Below the pieces are notes generated by a model. The model did no database searches. It was not told where the DNA came from and worked only from the letters and a program-made list of their open reading frames with translations. Position numbers and translations under genes: made by a program. This document shows, one piece after another, positions 1 to 12,800 of a DNA stretch of 55,841 nt (positions are counted from its first letter, which is position 1; each line of letters begins with the position of its first letter). The DNA is from Phoronis australis (lineage: Eukaryota > Phoronida > Phoronidae). Location of the stretch: the NCBI GenBank assembly GCA_002633005.1, contig NMRA01000324.1, positions 138,211 through 194,051 on the forward strand, given 5' to 3'.

Positions 1-214
1 ATCGTTACATCGCATTTATTCTGGAAAATGAACTCTGATGACACGTACACGCTTGCTCACTCACACAATACGCAGACAACTTCAAAACAAACAACATGTG
101 TGTTCGTCCAGAGATTTTTCTCGTGTTGCGGAGTACGATCTAGCGCAGATTTGGACTTAATAAAATTGCAGTTAATCCTGACTCCACAGGAACTTAAAAT
201 GCAATTGTTGGTGT

Positions 215-430
215 ATTAGGCCAAATATCTACAAAACTACACACTTTGTAAAAGTGGACATTTTATGCAAGTAGAAAACCTAGAACTTTTAAAAACAACT
301 CCAAACAGCACTGTGTAGAACAATGCACAAAGCATACTATTGGAAAGAAGCAAATCAATCCAGTCAGCCATGTTTGAGACATAATATTCCGAAGTTTGCC
401 AAACTTGGGTCATTTTTTTGGGGGGGGGAG
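215..430. repeat. Dispersed interspersed repeat, copy A
   Basis: GGCCAAATATCTACAAAACT, TTTTAAAAACAACTCC and TTCCGAAGTTTGCCAAACTT occur in the same order as in the copies at 14.88-15.27 and 34.64-35.06 kb. No coding content. Confidence 0.6.
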
Positions 431-767
431 GTGGTGAATAATGTTAAATCTCAATCCATGTCCAATGTAAACTGCAAGTAATGCTGGCCAGGAACAACTC
501 TATAGTGCCATAGTTTATTAGAGTTGATGCAATATCAGAAAGAAGACATTAATTCAAATTATCTTCAAACCAAGGAAACGGTAACAAATCATTAAACACT
601 AGTGACGAAATTTAGATTCACTGAGAGCTGAAAATTTCAAAACAAAGCACTAAGCAAGTGCTGACAATTTAAAAAAAGTTCTAAAAATATATCAACTCTG
701 CCATTAATTATCTGGTTGCTTAGAAAGTATTGCTCACACGGCTTATTACTTTAATGTCTGAACTCAC

Positions 768-895
768 CAGAAGAGGTCCTCGGATACCCTGCATGTTTCC
801 CTTGATGTTGGTTACAAACTGCGACTGACTGCCTCCTAGGGGGACGGAGAACACCCCCTGGGGATTTGTAATGACGGGGGTCGTTGTAGTGACAC
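768..895 (-). CDS. SUPT20H: SUPT20H last exon visible in window
   Basis: 128 bases, phase 1 in, 0 out, acceptor GTATTTCAG, donor CTTCTG/GTGAGT. Contains TTTTPVITNPQGVFSVPLGG. The donor shows that the gene continues past the left edge; I find no convincing further exon at 1-767. Confidence 0.75.
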
Positions 896-3800
896 CTGAA
901 ATACACCGCAGAAATTCCAACACATTTATTCATAAGGACACGCAATGACAAACAATACTAAAGAACTTGAGATGATTAATTCGAGATAGAAATGGAGCAT
1001 TGTAAGTGGTCTTTGCAGCATCAGAATCAACACATTAACGACTTTTCAGATCTGAGTGTGCATCTCATGCAACCTTGAAGTGAAGTTAGAAGCGAGTCAG
1101 AACTATAAGTTCACTTCTGGTAAAAATTCTTCAGAGAGAGAGGGAGGGAGGGAGGGAGAGAGAGATTGCTTATTTTTACTTGGAGCTAAGCTCATCTGTA
1201 CACGTTCAGGCCCCCTCCACGGAAAAGGTCCAGCCCCAGCCTATCTGTTAAAGATAGATACATATAAACAACAACAAAATTGTTGCAGCTACTGGTACTA
1301 CCAACTACAATGATAACTAAGTTAGTAAAAATTTTGAATTTGCTTCTGATTCAAAGCGCTTCACGTAATCATCGGGTTGCACCAGGCCAACTTCACCCAA
1401 GTGGTATTTGTGTACATGACAGGATTGTGCAGACGATTAAAGGAGGCTTTATGACTGTTACTCATCAGTATTGAACACACGTGGTGGTTACACTGTAGGG
1501 TAACAAGGGAGTCTAGATTAGTAAATTTCTATACCTAGACAAGCTATGTAGCAGTGTGAGAGCTCCCAAAAAGTCACAGTGCAGTGTCAGTGAATGCCTT
1601 AAAATCGACTAAGAAAGAAAACAGCAGAAAATAGGTTTGTTATCTGATATTGCTTGCTAGCATAGTATGGTAAAGGGCAGTCGTTTTCAAATTTGGAATT
1701 GAAAATGTTCATCAAATACAGGTATGTTTTTCATCCAGTGCCCAATTTGATTGTGAATTGGTGGATTAACATGCATGCGTGTACACGTGTGTGCGTTTCC
1801 GTCCTTTTAAATTCAGTAGAAGCTGACGGTAAGTTCACTATAGGTAGCCCTCCGTCGTTGCTCAAAAACCAGAATTTAACTATAACCGTGTTTGCTTGCT
1901 CTGAGAAAACACCAACGAGCACGTTCACACTTTTGGGGTAAAGTAGGTCTAGAACCAATAAAAACTTTTGTCAATGGAGATATAGACTTCTCTTGTCAAT
2001 GGAGATATAGACTTCTCTTGTCAATGGAGATATAGACTTCTCTTGTCAATGGAGATATAGACTTCTCTTGTCAATGGAGATATAGACTTCTATTGTCAAT
2101 GGAGAAATAGACTTCTCTTGTCAATGGAGATATAGACTTCTCTTGTCAATGGAGATATAGACTTCTCTTGTCAATGGGGATATAGACTTCTCTTGTCAAT
2201 GGAGATATAGATTTCTCTTGTCATTGGTGTCAACAGTGCACAACCTAACAGACTTCATACAAGCAACTAACTTGATGGAAAAGATTTCCAAGGTTAGATG
2301 CCTTAATTCCGAAGGTTCGCTACTCCGAAGGTTCGCCACCTTCGAAAGTTCACTATTTCGAATGTCCACAATTCCAACGCCAGAAGTCCGACAGTTATTT
2401 TTTTCTTAAACATAAGCACATTATATCCAGGCTCTAATTCACACCCTTGCACATATTCACTAGTAAGACCGAGCTCAGAGGAGTAGGAGACACCTTTGTG
2501 CAATGTTTGATTGTCAGCCAATGATGCCACGATTCAAACTCGCGTCTTGCAAACAGGAGTCCCCACCTCAAACCACTGAGCCACTCAGTTCATTATTAAA
2601 AACCGGACGTATGCCGCAGAAATGAAGAAGTTCATGATAAACCAACGTTTCATCTATTCGTTAGACATCATCAGGATATTTACACAGGACAACAAGTGCC
2701 AACATACATCTCAGGTGACATCAATGAAGTGAAGTGAGAGATACAGAGTAGTCAGTAGCTGGTCATCACCATAGTAGCAGAGTCACTGAGCTCTGCATGT
2801 TTTTCACTTCATTATACTCTGATTTTCTGCTAATGAATCGTAACAAACATGGATAAATTATTGAATTTGTGTCCATTTGCCAATCATTTAAAGGCTGTGC
2901 AAAAGTTCACTTTGTCTAGTTCTTAATACATTGATTTCATTTGGCAATCATTTAAAGGGTGTGCAAAAGTTCACTTTGTCTAGTTCTTAATACATTGATT
3001 TCATTTGGCAATCATTTAAAGGGTGTGCAAAAGTTCACTTTGTCTAGTTCTTAATACATTGATTTCATTTGGCAATCATTTAAAGGCTGTGCAAAAGTTC
3101 ACTTTGTCTAGTTCTTAATACATTGATTTTATTGTTTACAAATGAGCTCGGTTTCAATCACTGTCAATCATGACTTCTTGAATCCAACTAACGACTCATT
3201 ATCAAGCAGGGACAACATCTGGGGCACAGGTCAGGGCAGCCGCGACCAATGGTTTTAAATTTAAGAAGACTGAATTGGGCTCAGTGACTTGGTGAAGACT
3301 GGCAGGGACTGGGTAGCAGGGGCTGGGTAGCCTGCTTAACTACATTTAACTTGGACCCATCGTGTGCACATGCCTGTCATGAGTGAGGTTCAGGTGCAGC
3401 GGCCATAAACTTTTCAGTTGAGCTGTGAAATGATGCGACCTTGACATGGATTTGATGAATATGTCGTGGTTGATAATTCATCAATATTCCCACTCCATAT
3501 TTTTTAAAATGCATTAACGTTCTAATTTTTTTCCGTGTTCGTAAGACATGCAGGCAATATCGCATGCGCATGAAGTCCAAAACAAAGTACTTTAATACCC
3601 GGACGTAGTTTGGTAAAGGTACACCGTTCAGTGTATGCATCATTCATTTTTGCATATAAAGGTGTAGTGGGCTGATCCCATTTCAACTTAATTAACAAGC
3701 AAAAATATAACAACTAGATAACAATGAATTTCTTCAAATTATTCTCCAACTAAACATTTCTGTCTGAGTAGGTGTAATCACTCATTTAAGCATGCCTGAT

Positions 3801-6800
3801 TTGAAAATTTGGCAGAAAGTAACGCGAGAATATTTTGGACCACATTACATCAGACTTGAGTCCCGTTCTTTGCCAGCAACCATCACAGCATCCTCATCTC
3901 AGGTATTGCTAATTCCACTTCATCTCCAAAACGGAGAGCTGGGAGTCATCGTTGTGTATACAAATTTCCCTTTCCCTGATTAAGTTGTGTCAACTGAGGG
4001 CCTTAATGGAAACTCCACAGTGTTGACGTTTGCAAAATATCAAAGGTCCACCGTTCAAGAAATTCGAACCACCCCCTGCACAATGTTGGCTACGAGGCTG
4101 ATGTTACATTGCAATAGTTGATATAGATGTCAATTTCATGATCAGATGTTCAAAACATATACATATTTACACATTTACAATTGTCAGAATTTCTTGTGTG
4201 AAATCACAAACTTTTATCATAAATAGGGATAGCCCTTTCAGAAGGTTGCTAGAGTTTGTTTCGAATATTAGATATCTGATGTTTTTGATGTCGGTATAGT
4301 GTCTGGATAGTAAACTTTCCGGGACTCAATGAATACCTGTGCAATCCTAGGGCAATATTTGAATATGCAAATCAAGGCCACATTTATACAAAATTCTATT
4401 TTTGCTTATAAATTCCTTACCAAGCACCCACTGTATCATGATCACCTATCCCTAAGCTACAGAATTAGCAAATCAAAAATAAATTATCCAGCAAATCCAA
4501 CATTCTTTGGCTTGTGGAATATTATATCTGTGTCTATTCAACTGTCAATTGATTATGAAGAACAACCGACACAACTGTTGTCCACGTGTAAAGAACATAA
4601 TTTGTTAAGGTGTATTGAAGGGGAAATTATAATTGCACAGTTCAAAGAGCAAAATGAACAGTGTCAGCAGGTGATGGTCAAAATGAACAGTGTCAGCAGG
4701 TGATGGTCAAAATGAACAGTGTCAGCAGGTGATGGTCAAAATGAACAGTGTCAGCAGGCGATGGTCAAAATGAACAGTGTCAGCAGATGATGGTCAAAAT
4801 GAACAGTGTCAACAGGTGATGGTCAAAATGAACAGTGTCAGCAGGTGATGGCCAAAAACGAGGCTTTATTCATGCTTGTTGCCGAGCAGTCATCACTATA
4901 CAAACAGTCACCACTGTACAAACAGTCACCACTGCAGAAACAGTCACCACTGCACAAACAGTCACCACTGTACAAACAGTCACCACTGCACAAACAGTCA
5001 ACACTGCACAAACAGTCACCACTGTACAAACAGTCACCAATTCATTAGTCATTCGTTGCAGTATTTCACACCCGCCGTGTCTCACTGTGTGTGTCGTCAG
5101 CTTATACTCTGTGGTGGCATTACTGCGTCATTTTACCTTCACTTGAGAATGAAACAAGTATGTTTCGAAATATCGTGTGTCTTTTAATTATGTCGCCAGG
5201 TCAGTTACTGTATCTATGTTCAGTAGAGAGTAGAGTTTTGTTCAGAAAGTATGAATGCAACGGAATAAAGACCGTGAACAACGAAAAGTGTCGTGCATTC
5301 AACAAATTCTGTATAACAGAAAACTTGCTCCCGAAGTACAGTCAAACAGTCACCACTGTACAAACAGTCACCACTGCACAAACAGTCACCACTGCACAAA
5401 CAGTCAACACTGCACAAACAGTCACCACTGCACAAACAGTCACCACTGCACAAACAGTCACCACTGCACAAACAGTCATCACTGCACAAACAGTCACCAC
5501 TGCACAAACAGTCATCACTGCACAAACAGTCATCACTGCACAAACAGTCATCACTGCACAAACAGTCATCACTATACAAACAGTAATTACAGGCAGTCTA
5601 TTACATGTTGTAACACATGTGCAAAGGTATCTCAGGTGGACCATTTCACTGATCACCTGGAAACATTTTTGTGCTTTATTAATTTGATAAAACCAAGCTG
5701 AAGAGGTAGAAACCAGACTCAAGGCCTTGTGGCACTTGAAGCCACTGCCTTGAGGAAGCTGATACTTATGGTACTAGGTCACCCTGACTGTCACTTGTTT
5801 TAGACGCACATTTATTGGAATATATTTGCAACAAGGCAAAAACTCATATAGAATGGATGTTATGTTTATAGGCTCCCACTTTCCAAATGTATGCTCATTC
5901 TTACTTCTGGATATCATATGTAAAGACTGATGTGCCATTTGCTAAAAACATGCCTAGAAATTCCAGGCAGCAGTAAAATAACATACAAAACACACACTAA
6001 TTGGCACTCACACCTGAAATGCTGAGATCAGCAACCAACATGTTCATAACATTGGACAATCATCGGGTGAGATCACCAACCAACATGTTCATAACACTGG
6101 ACAATCATCGGGTGAGATCACCAACCAACAAGTTCATAACATTGGACAATCATCGGGTGAGATCACCAACCAACATGTTCATAACATTGGACAATCACCG
6201 GGTGAGATCACCAACCAACATGTTCATAACATTGGACAATCACCGGGTGAGATCACCAACCAACATGTTCATAACATTGGACAATCATCATGTTATCTAA
6301 CTAATAATTACTTACTAGAAGAGCCACTAGGGCTGCTGGATACTGTACCCATGGACGACGGTGTCTGCATTTGTGTTACCATGGTGACTAACGTTGTGGT
6401 GGGAATGGCCTGCAACTGCTGTGAAGTGCCACCTTCAGGCTGGAGTTGAGGTAAGGAACTAACAAAGATGCCCTGGGGTGCACCAATGGGTGATGTGCTG
6501 TTGGTGATCATACTGAGTGACACGGGTACAGCAATACTTCCACCAGTCATTACCTGCAGGTGTAGACACCAGACACTCTATTACTGTTCATTTACAAAAA
6601 AGTGTTTTTAACAAGCATGCAGATAAATATTAATTTTGCTGCGATCTAAATAATCCAGCTACATACGGGTTCTGGAATTCACAATAAAACCATTACTACC
6701 CCTTTGAGCCGAGAAAATAAATGCAGCAACTTAATCACAGTTAAGCCTCTGTCTAAGGCAAGTGGGTGTCTACATTCCACTCTGACATCATCAGGTGTTG

Positions 6801-9800
6801 CTTGCGCCCACTGATAGGAACATATAAAACAATCGCCACTACCCTGATAGTCAACACTATCCTGATTGTCAATACTACTGCGATGACCGCCACTACCCTG
6901 ATGGCAGCTACTGTCCACTAACACCGGTGATTGGACTTGGTGGTCACTACCCTGATAGTCAACACTATCCTGATGGTGGTCATTACCCTGATGGGGCCAC
7001 TACCTGACGGTGGCCCTATCAAACTGGAGGATGCGTTCACACGGACTCATCAAATACCTGCAAATTCTGGAAGCCTGGCAACTGCTGCAAGACCTGTATA
7101 CTGGCCAGGTTCACATTGGTTGGCACGTTCACATGATGTGCTTGTAATGTTTGCTGTGGCAGCTGCAACTGTGTTTGAGGACTAGCTCCCTCTGATGAAA
7201 AGTTTCCTAAGTAACATGTTACAGAAACACGATTTAGCCATGATACAAAAGATTTCAAGTTATCAACACTCTGTATAACATGCAGGAGTGTAGTTAAGGG
7301 GGACACAGGTGGGACACCATTCCCTGTTAAGGGGGACACAGGTGGGACAACATTACACAGGTGGGACACCATTCCCTAACATTTTTAGTGGCAACAGTCC
7401 AGTCAGTAAAATTTCATTTTCTACAAAAATTGTCCACAAAGTACCTTTATTCATACTCGAGGCCATCGGCCGACAGTTCTTACACATCAAACACAACTGT
7501 TACAAGACGTAGTAGTTTCAACCGTCAAGTAGTTTTTGTCTTAAAACAGAAGCATGACACACAAATTTGATTAGATTTTTAAGCATATTGGGATCAGAAA
7601 TTTTCATTAATCTTAGATATCCAAAATTAGTTGGATTGGTCCAATATATTCTAGGTAACATTCTAACTCTCAGATCATCACAAAATGTGCAAAAACAAAT
7701 AAAGTGATATGTATCGTCAATAAAATTATAACCAAGGTTCTGTTTACATGAAGGACATGTTCGCAGATCTTTATCGATTGGTAAGTGTCGACCTACCTCC
7801 ACCATCAGTCTATGGTTTGAACAACGGAATCTTGAAAATTGTGTTCTTAATTATCTTTCTAGCTGAGGAAATCCTCTGCTGTATTACACTAGTGCATGTT
7901 CACTCCTTCATGTCTATTGTGTTGTGCATGTTCACTCCTTCATGTCTATTGTGTTGTGCATGTTCACTCCTTCATGTCTATTGTGTTGTGCATGTTCACT
8001 CCTTCATGTCTATTGTGTTGTGCATGTTCACTCCTTCATGTCTATTGTGTTGTGCATGTTCACTCCTTCATGTCTATTGTGTTGTGCATGTTCACTCCTT
8101 CATGTCTATTGTGTTGTGCATGTTCACTCCTTCATGTCTATTGTGTTGTGCATGTTCACTCCTTCATGTCTATTGTGTTGTGCATGTTCACTCCTTCATG
8201 TCTATTGTGTTGTGCATGTTCACTCCTTCATGTCTATTGTGTTGTGCATGTTCACTCCTTCATGTCTATTGTGTTGTGCATGTTCACTCCTTCATGTCTA
8301 TTGTGTTGTGCATGTTCACTCCTTCATGTCTATTGTGTTGTGCATGTTCACTCCTTCATGTCTATTGTGTTGTGCATGTTCACTCCTTCATGTCTATTGT
8401 GTTGTGCATGTTCACTCCTTCATGTCTATTGTGTTGTGCATGTTCACTCCTTCATGTCTATTGTGTTGTGCATGTTCACTCCTTCATGTCTATTGTGTTG
8501 TGCATGTTCACTCTTTCATGTCTATTGTGTTGTGCATGTTCACTCTTTCATGTCTATTGTGTTGTGCATGTTCACTCCTTCATGTCTATTGTGTTGTGCA
8601 TGTTCACTCTTTCACATCTATTGTGTTGTGCAACAAAGCAACTATTTTCCTGGGACAACACCACATCAACTACGAACATCAAATTTATATTAAATGAATA
8701 ATTCAGTCTTCACTGACCATACCTGCTGTATTCACTGATTGTACTGGAGCTCCACCTGGTGTAGTCTGGACTTGGGTAGTGGTTCCACCTACAGATGCAT
8801 GACCTTGAATTTGACCTGAGACAACAGAATAGCAAAGAAAAGAAACTGAAATTTAAGCCACTATAAGCCAAGCTCTGGTGACAAAGCAACTTCCTTCACG
8901 GATGTCTTTACTCAAAGAAGCATTGCTGAATTCTTATCAATTGTTGATAACAATTATACAATTTTTAAGAAGATGGGGATCTGCCATTGGCAGCCTATGT
9001 CTTGGCTGGCCACTCAATCAATCAGTTGTTTCATATGGTTTAAAAACAAACCACTTTCTCTCTCACTTGTCATTTCTTTACTGTTGCACCATACCCGGCA
9101 TACACTGCCTATAATGGTTGCACCATACCAGGCATACACTGCCTATAATGGTTGCACCATACCAGGCATACACTGCCTATAATGGTTGCACTTGAGACTG
9201 ACTTTGCCGCCTCCACTGGATGAATGGAATAAGACATCTGATTTGCTCTCCATTATGACTTCTGATTTACAGACCAATCAGATGTTTTAGCCGGTTGACA
9301 GGGCAGAACCAGCGAAGTCCATCAAATGCATCCATTTTCACCATTCAAGAAACAAAGGTGTCTGTTTTAGCTTTGAATGTTACATGATATTACCTCGTCA
9401 TTTTACTGGCCACAAACAATTACTCTACCTTGTAAGTAAGGAGTCAATGGCCCCCCTGGTAGTAACACGCTGGGTAACTGTCCAGAGCCACTGTCGTTGA
9501 GGGAGTTCCTACGAGATGACGAGGGGGTGGGAGTCTGAGGCTGAGGTGGTGGAGTGGGAGTCGAGGACTGTGACCCACCCTGGGGAAGCATAGCCTGGTT
9601 GAACAGTGGCAGTTGGGCTGTAACAGGCACAGATCACATGAAACAAGAGAATGGTAAGGAGTATGTCCGATGATGGAATAAATAAAACCTAATCCTCACT
9701 GGCACTACTTTGGCAAGTCAAAAATGGCCAAAGTACGATAAAGTAAGAAAAAAGACAATCCATTAAGTATGACCTCCATTACGACCACTGCAAACATAGA

Positions 9801-12800
9801 AAAAAGAAGCGTTACTCGCCTTACCTCACAACCCTTGCCTTATTTCATGACCATCTCAAATATGAATCAAAACATTCAACAATCCACACTGAGTGAAACG
9901 AGATGGGCCCATGTAATAATAATGTTAGCTAAACAATCCTCAATATAATTTTAATACAAAACAACACTATTGTCCAGTTATCTCCTCAACATACGTTGGG
10001 CTCCAGTGGGGGTCGATGCCGGGCTGGGTGAGTTCGCAGGTTGAATCGCAGAATGCACCACTCTTGCTTTCTGCTGCTGAGCTTGTTTCAATGCCAGCAC
10101 TTGTGTGTGTGTTAACTGTTGTTGCTGCTGAGTTTGCTGAGCCCCATTAGACAGATGTGATTGAATACTGGAACCCAAGCTGCCTGTTGTGTTCAATGTC
10201 AACGAGAGTTTCATCTGCTGATGCTGGCTCTGAGATGAGTCACTCTGAAATGATATAATGGTTGGTGTGGACAATTGAGTCACAAACAAAATGAGTCCTT
10301 TAATAACATGAAGATATAAAGTACAGTGGGTTTTTGACAACATAATTTGTACATTAACCACAAACCAATGTGAATGACTTGTACATTAACCACAAACCAA
10401 TGTGAATGAAACTCCATTAATCACAAACCAATGTGAATGAAACTCCATTAACCACGAACCAATGTGAATGAAACTCCATTAACCACAAACCAATGTGAAT
10501 GAAACTCCATTAGCCACAAACCAATGTGAATGACACTCCATTAACCACAAACCAATGTGAATGACACTCCATTAACCACAAACCAATGTGAATGACACCC
10601 CATTAACCACAAACCAATGTGAACGACACCCCATTAACCACAAACCAATGTGAATGACACTCCATTAACCACAAACCAATGTGAATGACTTGTACATTAA
10701 CCACACTCGAATGTGAATGAAACTCCAATGATAAGAAATGCAAATGCCGATGAGTTTAATAAATGTTTGCAAGTTTGGTTGCTCTTGCAGTCATAGAACA
10801 TCTAACCACCAGAGTGTCAATAGAACATCTAACCACCAGAGTGTCAATAGACGACCAACTTTGCAAAAACCTTTTTTCATCCCCTTTACACATAAGACTC
10901 ACTTGTCCAGCTATACTGTTAGCCAACCCAACAGCCTGTGAAATGAGTGTGTGACCTGTAGTGACTGGTTGGCTAGGCTCCCTAGTCCTGCATGACTTGT
11001 CAATGGACCCTTGAGTGTAAGTGACCTGTGGGGTCTGCCCTGGGACTTTGTGAGTGATCTTAACCTGACGACGACCTTCTTCCGTTAGGATCTCTCTGAA
11101 CTGCTTGATGTACCTACAAGCATAGTCACCAAAGACTCATTTGGCTTACAGTAAAATCAAGTTCATTTTCCATAACGTGACTGCCCATTATGTACGTAAT
11201 TCAAAGCATTTTATCTGCAAAGCGACAAAAGAATTTTACGAATCTGAGTCAATATTCAGTTCAAAGAGCCTGGGCTCTGGATTACTGAATATGTTCTGTG
11301 ACTTACTTGTCAACATTCGCCTGCGTGCCCAGGGGGAACTTGCAGTAGCTGCCCTTCCTAGGTGCCTCATTATAGTCCATGTCAACATAAAGCTCCCCCA
11401 GGAAACTACCGTCACTAGGCCGCTGTTGGATGGTTAATCGGGTGTGGTAGATTTTACCTTGAGACTTTTCTGCCTCTAATGTATATTCCTCCTTGGTTAC
11501 CTGAAGAAAGGTAGATACAGAGTGATGTGGACTGAATATATGTCAGATTCTGACTCCTATGACTGTAGACATTATCTGAGACAATTGGTAACCAGAGAAG
11601 AATGGTGTAGTGGAAGATTGTTTCACCAATCAGGCACTACGATTTTTGAAAGACAAACAGCATTGACTCATATCATGAAATGGCCACGGTCAAAAGTGCA
11701 CTGGTAGCTGTCCACGCCAGAGACAGTTGGTTACTCTTAATCATAGTTAGTGTCCCACCAGGTCACACTGCTAAACCCTTGAGCCAGGTTTCTAGCTCCT
11801 CAGCTCTGTTTTAACCATATATTAATAAAGCATAAAAATATTTCCAGGTGATCAGTGCAATGGGCCCACATGCGAGGCCTGCGCACCTCTGGTACAACGT
11901 GTATCAGACCGCCTGCAATTATTTTTATTATAATAATAGTTACTGGAGCGTTATTGTGGTTACCCCCATATCGCAAGCGGAGTTAACGGTGTGTTGCCAT
12001 AGTTACCCCCACATCTTGAGCATAGTTACCGGTGTGTTGTCATGGGTTAACTTTATCTTGTCAAGCTCTTTACAGTGTTTGTCCACATCAATAGCAGAGA
12101 TAGGGAGTTCCAGATGGGGACTGCGCTGACGCCACATGTCTACTGACTTGAAATGAAAGAAAACATTGCTATGAAATACAACACCATCACAACAATAAAT
12201 GAACAACTAAATGAACAACTAAATGAACAACTAAATGAACATTGCGTAATGATTTGTCTTAAGTAAGAGACAACTACTTATGGCACATATTTTAATTTCA
12301 TATTTTTAATGTTGAATTTAATGCTTAGCAAATGAATAATTATTATGATTTTAACCCCAATATTTATAAAAATTAGAGCTAAACTTACCAAATAAGATAC
12401 TTTATGAAATGAAAATTAGAAGTAACAGGTATTAATATAACGGAGAGTGCCCACCTACAAAAAACATGGTCTGCTGGAAACGAGGATTGAAAGACTGCTC
12501 ACGCATTTTTGGCATGGGTAAATGTGAAAAATGTGGCAAAATACAATTATTCTCTCAATTTTGGTCATTAAAAAGACCGTTAAAACATTTCAAGTATATC
12601 GGTGACTTGTCAGTGAAGGCGTGGCTGGACCACGCTTAAAGTTAAAGAAATAAATTAAACTACTTCTAAAAGTGAAACACGGCAAATATTTCAAAATAAT
12701 CAAAGCTAAAATCAACTTAAAGATTCATGCAGAAATAAATCCCCACCTCTCACTGAGTAAAAGTTTCTAATGTCAAACACAGCCACTTGCTCCACTTGAT

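Noticed and set aside
1969-2222. Regularly spaced repeats considered as a CRISPR array
   Set aside because: Units are contiguous tandem copies with no unique spacers, in an animal genome. The same applies to all the other arrays.
3377-3983. Short frames at 3377-3643 and 3792-3983 considered as extra SUPT20H or antisense exons
   Set aside because: No splice sites in phase with the flanking SUPT20H exons and no homology. The exons at 6316-6553 and 768-895 join directly in phase.
4806-5722. Several open frames with QTVTT, TNSHHC or SGDCLC repeats on both strands
   Set aside because: All arise from one stop-free 18-bp repeat, and none has a plausible start, splice sites or homology.
7748-8701. 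317-codon open frame rich in Cys, Leu and Val
   Set aside because: It is the product of the 32-bp tandem array, is open in all three plus frames, and lies antisense in a SUPT20H intron.
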